Origin: an uncultured Planctomycetaceae bacterium
Lineage (GTDB): Bacteria; Planctomycetota; Planctomycetia; Planctomycetales; Planctomycetaceae
DNA: 64,000 bases
Reading direction: 5' to 3'
NCBI GenBank assembly: GCA_943787265.1
Contig: CALSLT010000015.1
Coordinates: forward strand, 1 to 64,000
Positions 35,401-47,400 of this stretch are shown piece after piece. Numbering within the stretch: the stretch's first letter is position 1; each line of letters opens with the position of its first letter. A program made the translations under genes and the position numbers. The notes under the pieces were generated by a model. That model made no database searches and was not told the origin of the DNA. It saw nothing but the letters and a program-made list of their open reading frames with translations.

Positions 35401-38400
35401 CGGAACAAGTCTCGGAGTGAATGTTCGAAACAACGCTCAAGTTCTGTCATCCGCGACGTCAGCTGGAGGCGGAATCACCATCAACGGAACCGGCAGCGGC
35501 GACAACGCCGGCGGACACGGCGTTCAAGTCACCGGCACATCGACACTGGTCGACTCCAAGTCAGGCGCCATTCAGATTACCGGACAGGGTGGCACAGCAG
35601 CTTCAGGGCACGGAGTTGTCCTCTCCGGCGAAGCCGACATTACTTCCAGCGACGGAACGGGAGCAGCCACGATCACCATCTCCGCGACTGGCGGAACGGG
35701 CAGCACCAGTGCGGGGCTGATCATCACCGAAACCGGCTCGACGATTTCGTCCATCGCCGGAGCCATCGACATCACCGGAACCGGGGCCAGCGCCAGTGAT
35801 TCCGGTATCGTGGTCAGTAATGGAACGATCGAAAGTCTCGGCGCGGCCACCGTGACAATCTCAGGAACGGCGACCAACGGCCGCGGAATTGTGCTTCAGA
35901 ATGCTGGCGAAATTGGCGACGCCACCGGCTCCGGAACGATCACTCTGCAAAGCAACAAATTCGACTTCACGGGCACGCCGGTCATCGATGGCCAGGGTGC
36001 GTTGGTCATTGAGCCTGTCACCGCCGCGACGACGATCGGCCTGGGTGGGGGCACCGGCACTCTGAATCTTACCGACGCGGAACTCGCGTTCCTGTCCGAC
36101 GGCTTCAGCTCGATCACTTTCGGTAAAGCCGACGCCGGCAACATCGACATCGACACGACCTCGTTTGCCGATCCGGTGACGCTGCTGACCGCCGCCGAAA
36201 TTCTGGACAACGCCGACACCGACCTGAACATGACCAGCGGCGACACCGCAACAGGCAATGGCACCGTCGCCCCTGGCCAGTCCGCAACGACAGGCGTGCT
36301 GACAATTGCCGGCACGACGAGCGGCAACTTTGCTTTCGCTGACAACAGCACGTTTGAAGTCGAAATCGGTGGAATAACACCTGGTGCCGGGAATGGGTTC
36401 CACGATCAGATCGACGCGACCGGCATGGTCACAATCGGCACGGGAGTCACACTGACCACTCTGGCGTTTCTCGTTAGCGGCGGAGACAGCACCTTCGTCC
36501 CGTCCGTCGGACAGGCGTTCACAATCATCAACCGCACTGGCGGCTCGGGCATGTTTGCGACGCTGGGCGAAGGGGCCGTGGTTAGCACCGATTTTCTGGG
36601 ATCGGGGCTTCCAGCTACGATTTCCTACGAAGGTGGAAACGGTGACGATGTCGTGATCTCCATGGTGAACGCAACGACTGATGTGACACTTGTTGGGAAC
36701 GTACTGACCATCACCGACGCCGACTCTGACAATACTGCCGACAACCTGCTAATCAGTTTTGCGGCGGACGTTTACACCATCACCGACAGCAGCGGTGCCT
36801 TGATCGACGCCTCGTCAATCGCCGGATCAACCGGCACCGGTACAGCGACAGTGACCGTTCCTCTGGGCACGATCGACGGCGTCAACTTCAACACGCTGGG
36901 CGGCGACGACTCGATCACCGTCAACAGCGTCCAGGCCAGCCTGCCAGGCGGTTTCACGATCACCGGTGGAACTGGCACCGACACCGCAACAATCAACACC
37001 GACATCGTCGCCACAGTTTCTGGAGCGGTGGACATTACCGTTTCGCGAAACATCGCCCTGACTTCAGGTTCCAGCATCACGGCGGTCAACGGTGGAATTA
37101 CGCTGCTGGCCAATTCTGGCGGAGCAGTCACGGGCGATTTCGTCGGCATCGATCTGAACAATGCTGACATCACGACCAGCGGCACGGGGGCGATTTCTCT
37201 GACAGGCACCGGCGGCAACACCGCGGGCGACTTCGGGATCGACATCCGCAACGACTCGACGGTTACCTCAACGGGTACTGCGGCGACGGCCGGTAGCATC
37301 ACGCTGAACGGAACCGGTCAGGCCGGCGGGAACGACGGAGTTCACGTTACAGACGCTGGAGCGAGCGTCGGTTCGGTCAACGGAAATATCTCGATCACCG
37401 GTAATTCATCGGCGACCGACGGTGTTCAAGTCACCGTCGGCGCAGTCGTCGAGTCAACTGGCACGACAGGAGACGCGGCAACCATTCGCATCATCGGAAA
37501 CGGAGTTCAGGAAGGCGTTGAGGTCTCTGGAGCAAACGCTGTCGTGCGGTCCGTCGCCGGGAACATCGATATCGACGGAACGGGAACGGGAACGACCGGT
37601 AGCGACAACATCGGCGTCCACGTAATCGACGGCGGAGTCATCCAGTCCACTGGCTCAGCGACTGTTGATGTCATGGGGACGGGTGGGAATGCTGTCGACA
37701 CGGGTGACGGCGTTCGAGTGTCGGCGGCGAACTCAGCGATCACGACATCGAGCACCGGAAACATCATCGTCAACGGCCAGGGGGGCTCTGGCAGCAGGCA
37801 ATTCAATCGCGGTGTAAGGGTTCAGGACGGCGGCGTGATTTCTTCGACGGGGACAGGGGCGACCGCTGGAACAATCACTGTTGGAGGCACCGGCGGAGCC
37901 AGCGGCACGTCCGGGAATCATGGTATTTCGGTTTCCGGAACGGGGTCACTGATCACGTCGGTCGATGGGAACATCGGGTTGACTGGCCAGGGTGGTACGG
38001 GCTCTTCGGATCAGCAAATCGGTATCGTCCTGCTGTCGGGCGGGCAGGTCACCTCGACAGGAACCGGAGCGAACGCCGCCGACATCACGGCTGGCGGTAC
38101 CGGCGGAACGGGCACGCAGAACAACTTCGGGGTTTACATTGATGGCACCGGCGGAACGACGACGCACTTCGCCGCTGCAGACGGCGACGTCAGCATCACC
38201 GGGGCAGGCGGCAGAGGCGGCAACGACAACCACGGCGTGAATGTGGTCCTGGACGGAGCCGTTCAAGTCGGAACCGGGGCGATGGCGGTGATCGGCTCGG
38301 CCGGCGACGGCGACAGCAATGGAGTTCGATTAAGCACGACTTCGGGCGGGCGTCTGCTCGCGAACGGTGCAGGAACAATCACCGTGACCGCGACCGGTGC

Positions 38401-41400
38401 GGATTCCGGAGAGGATTTCCAGGCCGGGTCGGACAGTCTGGTTGGCGACGGCACGGGAGTGGGACTTGCGACGGCAGCCTCAGGAGCTGTGACAGTCAAC
38501 GCAGACACAATCGACTGGCAAGGCTCGCTGGCGGTTCAGTCCACCGGGGCACTGACAATTCAGCCTCGGACTGCAAGCACCACAATCGGCCTGGGCGGCG
38601 GCAGTGGAACGCTGAACCTTGACGACACCGAACTCGGTTTCCTTCAGGACGGCTTCAACTCGATCACGATCGGAAAATCCGACGCAGGCAACATCGACAT
38701 CACCAGCGCCGCGTTTGCCGACGCGGTGACGTTGCTGACTGCTGCCGAAATCCTGGACAACGCCGGCACCGACCTGAACATGACCAGCGGCGACACAGTG
38801 ACAGGAAATGGCACCGTGGCTCCCGGTCAGGCCACGACGCCAGGCGTGCTGACGATTGCCGACACGCCGAACGGCAGTTTTGCTTTCGCCAATAGTGCCA
38901 CCTTCGAAGTCGAGATCGGCGGTAACACACCCGGAGTCGGAGTCGGATTCCATGACCAGATCGACGCGACCGGCACCGTCAACATCGGTACGGGCGTCAC
39001 TCTGAGTACTTCAGCTCTTGGTGGCTTTGTTCCGTCGGCTGGTGACACGTTTGAAATCATCAACCGATCGGGGGGGAGTGGCGAATTTACAGGCCTGACT
39101 GAAGGCGCTCAGGTAGCGGCGAATTTCCTGGGATCAGGCCTGCCGGCGACAATCAGTTACACCGGGGGAGATGGCAACGATGTCGTGATCACGCTCAACG
39201 GCTCGCAGGTAAACCTCGCGGGAGGAAACCTGACCGTTTCCGGTGACGGCCAGGTCAACACGTATATCGTCACGTTGGTAGGTGCCAATATTGAAATCGA
39301 GGATACGACGAATCAAATCTTCGCCGGAACGGGCGCCACGCAGGATGGCCCGAACAAAGTGACCGTGCCCGCTGCGAACGTCACGACCAGCATCACGTTC
39401 AACGGCGGAGATGGTAACGACTCGCTCGATGTCGACTTCGGTAAGGTCGGTTTGGGACCAAATATGGATCCAACCGGAGGGTTGGGGCTGACGTTTAATG
39501 GTGGCGGTCAAACGGGAACTCCAGGCGACACGCTGTCATTCTCCAACGGCGAATTCACAACAACGACCTACACCTACGACAACCTGAATGATGGCAACGT
39601 CGATCTCGACGGCACCGTCTTTACTTACAACGGTCTGGAACCGATCACGTCGACGATCACCGCTGCCAACGTCATCCTTAACTACAGCACGGCCGCGGAA
39701 ACCATCACGATCTCCGACGCAGGCGGAGGCAGCACGACGGTCAATTCGACGCTGGGTGAGATCACAACGTTTGTGAATCCGACCACTCTGCTGCAAATCA
39801 ACGCGGGCGACACTGGCGTCAACACGATCAACGTCGGTGCTTTGGCAAATCCATACCCGGCGAGCATCGATATCAACGGCGGCGATGGCGGGGACTCTGT
39901 CGATCTTCAAGGTTCGATCACGTTCGCCGCAGACCAGTCACTGACCGTCGACGCTGACCTTATTGACACAACGACGGCCACGGCCGCCATTACGACGACC
40001 GGCACAGGTTCCATCGGCTTGACCGCGACGCAGAAAATTCTGCTACGCCCTACGGTGGCTCTAAGCACCGTGAACGGTGGCATCACTCTCAGCGGAAACT
40101 CGGCAGCAACAGGATCGGGTGAGTTTACGGGCGTTGATTTAGTTGGGGCCCTGGTTTCGACATCCGGCTCTGGTGCAATTTCTATCACCGGCCAAGGCGG
40201 GACGGACGTCAATTCAAAAGGCGTCCACATTAGAAGCTCGTCCCAGCTGACATCTTCTCTGGCAGCCGGTGGTGGAACGATCACGATCAACGGGACAAGT
40301 CGAAGTATGGGCACGCTCGATTTCGGCGTCGCGGTAGAAAATACATCGCTGATTGACTCAAAGTCTGGCGCAATCTCAATCACGGGCAATGGAGGTCCTG
40401 GAGCCAGCAATCACGGGTTATTCGTTGCTGGCGGGTCGGACATTACTTCCAGCGACGGCTCAGGAGCAGCCACAATCACGATCAATGCGACCGGCGGATC
40501 GGGCGGCACCAGCGGCGGAATTGTCCTCAACGACGCCGACACGACGATTACCTCGATTGCCGGTGATATCAACATAACGGCCACCGGTGGATCGACGAGC
40601 GGGGCAGGTCTATCAACCACCGCGGGACCAAAGATTGCGAGCCTGGGTGCGGCGAACCTGACAATTACGGCTGACGGTACGGCTTCGGATGCGTTCGTCG
40701 GAGTTGGTTTGACAATCGGTGATGCCGCCGGTATGGGAACGATCACGCTGACCGGCGACGAATTTACTTTTACTGGTGCCTCGGCCTTCGATGGCTCGGG
40801 CGCATTGATCATTCAGCCGCAAACGGCAGGCACTGACATTGAGATCGGCGATGTCAACGGAACACTGAGCTTGACCGACGCAGAACTCGCGTTTCTGTCA
40901 GCCGGATTCTCGACGATTACGATCGGCAAGGCGGACGCTGGCGACTTCAATATCGAATCAGCAACGTTGCCCGACACGACAAGTAACTCGGTGACGATTC
41001 TCACCGCCGGCACGATCCGCGACATCGTTGGTGCACCGGATCTCGTACTGGGAGCAGGCGACACGGCGACGCTCAACGGAACGGTCGCCCCAGGGTTTAT
41101 CAACCTGGGAGCGCCGGGCGATCCTGGCATCCTCGGAGTAACCGGCAACGTTTCGCTGCCCGACAACACAACATACGAAGTCCAGATTGGCGGCACCAAT
41201 CCGGGCGACGGAAATGGAATGCACGATCAGATCGACGCTTCCGGCTCGGTCACGATCGGCGCGAACGTCACTCTGTCAACGGCGGCGTTCCTTGACGGTG
41301 GCGGAGCGGTTAACTTTGTGCCGTCGCTGGGCGGCTTATTCGAAATCATTAATCGAACCGGCGGGACGGGCACGTTCAACGGTCTCGCTGAAGGAGCGAT

Positions 41401-44400
41401 CGTCAGTACGGACTTCCTCAGTTCCGGCTTTCGGGCACAGATTACTTACGCGGGCGGTGATGGCGACGACGTCGTGCTCAGCATGCTGCCGGCGGATGTG
41501 AATGTGAACGCCGGGGCTCTGGTGGTGAACAACGAAGCCGGCGACATCAACACCTACATCATCACACTGATCGACGTCCTTAGTGTATCAACCATCCAGA
41601 TTCAGGACGCAACAAGTCTCATCTTCGCCGGAACGGGAGCGACTCAGGTCAATGCGAACACCGTGACGGTCCCGGCAGCGAACGTCACAACCAGCATCAC
41701 GTTTAACGGGCGAGCAGCGGCGGACTCACTCGAAGTCAACCGAACCGGCGGCGATCCAACGCTGGCCCTGGGCCTCACATGGAACGGCGGTGATCCCGCA
41801 GCCGCTGACGGCGACATCCTGTCCTTCTCCAACGGAACGGTCACCACAACCACCGTCAACTACACCGACGCCAACAGCGGAAACGTCGATATCGACGGCA
41901 TCGTTCACACCTTCACCGAACTGGAAGACCGTGCCGCCGCGAGCGGGATTACTTCGACTCTTGCTTCAGCAAACGTCGTCCTGAACTACAGCACCACCGC
42001 AGAAACGATTGACATCTCGAATCCCGGCGGCGGAAGCACGACGGTTAACTCGGCAGCTTCCACGTCGACGACATTCACCAATCCGACCACACAACTGACA
42101 ATCAATGCCGGAGACACAGGCGACGACACCGTCAACGTGACGAGTCTGGCCGCCAGCTATCCGGGAGCCATCTCAATCGTCGGCGGAACAGGCACGGACA
42201 CCATCAACGTCAACGGAGCGGTCTCGACAAATAATCAGGACATAACGCTTGCTGCGGAAACGGTAACAACGGCTGCTGCTGTCGGAGCCGGGACCGGAGC
42301 AAATCTGGTCACAACAGACGCTCTGACAATCGGCGCGGCCGTCAGTGGAACGGGTACGCTGACGATCGCTCCTCAAACGACAACCGCCACCATCGGAATC
42401 GGTGGTGGTGCCGGCACTTTAAATGTTGACGATTCGGAATTGGGTTTCCTGGCAGACGGGTTCAGCGCGATCACTATCGGCGACACCGCCGCTGGCTCAG
42501 GCACGGTGACCATCGACACAGCAACGTTTAACGCCCCTGTCACAATCGCCGGAAGAACGATCAACGATGCGGCCGGAACCGACATCGCCGCTGGCACCAA
42601 CGCCGTCACTCTTCAGGGCACGGTCGCCCCCGAGTCGACTGGTGGCGGCACGGCGGGCATTTTGAATGTCACGGGAAATCTGACACTTGCCGCAAACGAT
42701 ACGGTCGAGATCGACGTCGGCGGAACGAGCCCCGGCGAAGCTGCGACGGATCACGACCAGATCAACGTGACGGGTACGGTCACAATCGGTGCCAACGTGA
42801 CTCTGACAACGAGCGTGATTGGAGCGTTTACTCCGTTCGCCGGGGACGAGTTCATCATCATCGACAACGACGGAACCGGTGATGCCGTGACGGGAACTTT
42901 CCAGGGCCTGGCTCAGGGAGCAAAGATCGCCAACTTCCTCGGCTCTGGCCGAAGCGCCACAATTTCGTACAGCGGCGGCGACGGAAATGACGTCACGCTG
43001 ACGGGTGACGGATTCTTCGTCTCAATCGACGGTTCGGGCAATCTGATCCTCACCGACAACGCTGGAACTAACGACGAAGTCACCATTCAGGCCGACCCTG
43101 GCACGATGGAATACGTGATCACTCATGCCACCGAGTTGATCGGCAACCAGGTCGCTCCGTTCACCGGCTCAGGCACGATGGTTGCTCGCGTTCCGTTTGC
43201 GGCGGTGACCGGCGGGCAGATCATCGCCAATTTCGACGGTGGTGATGCTTCGCTCAACGTAGACTACGCGACTACAAACACGGCCTTTGGTAAATCGATC
43301 ACCCTGAACGGCGGCGAAGCGGGCGAAACTAACGGCGACAAACTCTTCATCACCGGCGATGGCGGAACGACAGTCGAATCCGGCGTTTACACACCGAGTA
43401 ACACCGCCGAGTCCGGTCAGCATGTTCTCACTCTTTCCGCAGCAGCCGGCGGAGGAACCGAGACCATCAACTTCACCCAGTTGGAACAGTCCAACCAGGT
43501 TTCCGACATCCCAACCTATGAGCTGGAAACTGGCGGATCGAACGACGTTCTCGCAATCGCTGCGGACACGGTTGGTGGCATTCGGGCAGCGACAATCACC
43601 GGCACAACGGATGGCATCACGATCACACCGATCACCTTCTACGATGTCACCAACTTCACGATCGACACCGGAGCAAACGACACCAACGCGGTCGCTCCCG
43701 GTGACGGGGCCGGCAATGATTCGGTCACCCTGACCAGCGGACTGGACGACAGCATCGATCTGGTCAGAAATCTGACCAACTTCACGATCGACACCGGAGC
43801 CGCCGGAACCGGGAATGTCGACTCGGCCACTACGAACGCGGTGATTGACCTGCCCGGCTCAGTCAGCATCAACAATGCTGCGACTGTCGATTTGAACACC
43901 GATATTGAAGCCGGCACCAGTCTTACGATTTCGAATGTTGGAACGGAAATCGATCTCGCACAGGACGTCGACCTGACCGCCGAAAACGGCGACCTGAGCC
44001 TCAACACCAACGTCACGCTGATCGATCTTTCCGGAGCAGCCGGGACGAACAACCTCATCGCCAACGACACGGACGCTTCCGGCGACGGAAATATCAGCGT
44101 TGGACCAATCAGCGATTCCGGAACGCCCACAGCGCTGGTCATCGATGGCGACAATGCGGTCACGGCGAACAGCATTACGGTCCAGTCGACTATTTCTATT
44201 CTCGCAAACCAGAACGGCGCCGGAGCGGAGACCTTCACGCAGAATGGTGACATTGTCACGACAAACAACACGGCAGCGGCCGTCAGCATTACCGTCAACA
44301 CCGGCGGTGGTGGAACCGGCGACGCATCGGTAGGAGTGATCTCTGCCGGAACAACTTCGGGCCCGACTGGCGGACGAATCACGGTCGCCACGAACGCGGG

Positions 44401-47400
44401 AGCGATCACCGACGGCAACGGAGCGACAAATAATCTGACGGCGGGCAATGCGGTTCTGATTGCTACGGCCGGTGTGGGGTCGGTGGCGGATCCGATTGAA
44501 ACGGCGCTGTCGCGGCTCGAAGCGTTCGGCGGAACCGGCGGCGTCTTCGTGACCGATGCAGACAGCCTGACGATTGGCGGAATTGATGCCGGGACAACCG
44601 GCGTGTCGTCGGGCACGGGCGACATCGACGTTCGCACGACCAGCGGAACGCTGACTGTTGAAGAAAATGTCACCTCGACTGGATCCGGCAACATCCTGCT
44701 CAAGACGACCGACACAGCGGGAATCGGCGATGACTTCACGGTAAACGCCAACGTATCCATCAGCACAAACACTGGAAACATCGACATTCAGGCTGGCGAT
44801 AATCTGACGCTGGTTGCGACAAGCCATCTGAACGCTCCCGGCGGCACGATCGCCATCACGGGCGACTCAGGAGATGCCGATGCGGGTGTCGGATCAACAC
44901 TGCTGATTGCCTCGCAACTCGATTCAACCGGCACGTCAATTAACGGTGGAAACGACGACGACAACTACGACTTCTTCTACCCGGCTGGGATGACGAACTC
45001 GGGAACGGTCACGATCGCGGACACTGGCGGCACCGACGACGTGATGATCCACGGAACGGCTGCGGCTGAAGAGTTGTTCCTGACGACGGCCGATCCGCCG
45101 ACAACCGCGACGACCGAGCAGGTGACACGTGCCACGGACACCGCCGAGCCGGTGATCATTCCCAGCGATATCGAAGCGGTGACTCTGCTGGGCGGCGATG
45201 GCAACGACATCTTCCACGTGCAGCCGTCAATGCTGTTTCCGGTGACGGTCAACGGAAACAACCCATCGTTCGGCGATGCTGGCGTGCCACCTGGAGACCA
45301 GCTCGACCTTATCACGTTCGGCAATTCGTTCACGATTAATGGCAAGACGATCTTCGTCGCCAACGGAACTCCGAATCCATTCCTCGGGATCACCTTCCTG
45401 AATATCGAAACCGTTCCGTTGACACCGGCTTCGGCAGGTCCCGACCAGAGTTTCGACTTTGACGATCCGAATAATGCAGGTCCTGTTAAAACTCAGGCCG
45501 GCTTCACTTCGGTGAATCCAGACACGCTGTTCACGGTCGGCAACTTCGGCTGGCAGCGGCCCATGACGAGTTTCGAAACCGGCACGAACACCGGGATTAC
45601 TGCAAACTACATCAACGACGGCCACACATTCGCACCGACTTCGGGAGCTGATACCAACACCTTCTCGGCGACTGTTGGCAATGGCTGGGTCATGGCGACC
45701 ATCGCGTTCGGCAGCGACTACCACGCGATTGTCGGAATGCAGATCGAGAATGCCGACGACAACACGGTGATCGCCAGCAATCTTTCTGCCGCCGCTCGCG
45801 AAACGGATCACGTCACGATTCTTGTCCTGGTTCAGGACGGAACTCTCGACCTGCGTTTTCGAGACCCGGAAAGAGAGGCTAATACTTTTCGACGAGTGTC
45901 GATCAAGGGGATCGATCTCGAAACCGACGGCGGAACGGGCACGCTCGGATTCCTCTCGATGGGTTTTCCAACTCCCGAGACTCTGGACGCGGATGGAACA
46001 ACGATCGACACGTTCCCACTGTCAGCTGCCGAGCCGAACAGTCTGGTGACCGTCGCGACGACGCTGGGAACGCTGTCCGGGACGGATGCTGATCCGAATA
46101 TCGAAGGGTTCCAGGTACTGACCGATGGAGCGGGAACGGCTTCGATCCTGATTCAGCGACCGTCCGCGGCGGGACAGGCTCTGGTTGATCTGAGTTCGGT
46201 CACTGGCCGCAAGACGGGTTGCATTGTCATTGATTATGGACAGGTGGCTGGTCGCAACTTTGACTTCAATACAAATGTGTCCGCGACATTCAGTCCGTTT
46301 GATGCGACAACGAACCCCGACGGCTACATCGGCGTTGTGGTCGATGATCTGTTTACTGCCGAACAAGGTTACGGCTGGACGACGACCGCTCCGGATAACT
46401 TTCAGGTGACTCCGAGCATCGGTGGTTCGATGCCCGAGCTGGTCGACGACGGACATATCGCCGGTGATGCTCGCACATTCCGAACGACTCTAGCCAACGG
46501 CACCTACCAGGTTCACGTCACGATGGGGGCCTACGCCGATCATCAGAGCAAATCGATTTCTGCGAACGGGGTCCAGGTGCTCGACGCTCAAACGATCGTC
46601 AATCGCACTTTGTTTGAAACGATCTTCACCACGACCGTCACCAGCGGTCAGCTCGATCTGACGTTCAGTCAGAACGACGATGTGTTCGGCTCGAATCACT
46701 GGATCATCAACGCCCTTGAAATTCGTCCGACGGCATCGGTGCTGGCGATCACTCAGGGAGCCAATATCGGCGACGTGGAAGCCCAGCGTACGAACCTGAC
46801 GGTCGCGAACACTCTGGACTTCGCCACGACGGCTCCCGATGGAACTTTGATGACGGTTTCGTCGACGCTGGGAACAATCACCACGGCGGACGCGGATCCC
46901 ACCACGGCGGGTACTCAAGTCGCCGTTGCCGGCGGCATGGTGCCGTTCGACCTGCTGCCAGGTAACAAGGCGGGTACGCCAACCATCGAGATCCATTCAC
47001 TCGACGGCGAACATCGCGCGACGGTCAATGACGCCGCGTTGCTGAACTACGTGGTGCCAGTGACGCGACGGTTCGACTTCAACAATGGCACGTCTGATCC
47101 CGCCAACCAATCAGCATCGGCGTCAGGCTTTGTCGGCGTGTCACTGCGGGACCAATCACCGGCGACCAACGGCTTTGGCTTCAACGAAAATCGCATGTCC
47201 GGCGTTTTTCAATCCGGAGATATCCCGGGTGTCACCAATGATGACTTCTATCGCGACGGCATCCGCCGAGAGGTACAGGGTGAAAACGGCAGAGGACTCA
47301 CGAATGCCTCATTCTCAATCGAAGCCAGAGCGGGCATTGATTACGACGTCCGTGTTTACCTCGGTGCCCCCAACCTGAATTTTATGAACTTCTCGGTGGC

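Noticed and set aside
43639..44787. Long open frame on the minus strand inside the giant gene (382 codons), and several similar ones along it.
   Set aside because: They are mirror frames of Gly/Thr/Ala-rich coding sequence, have Val/Pro/Ser-biased composition and no ribosome-binding sites.
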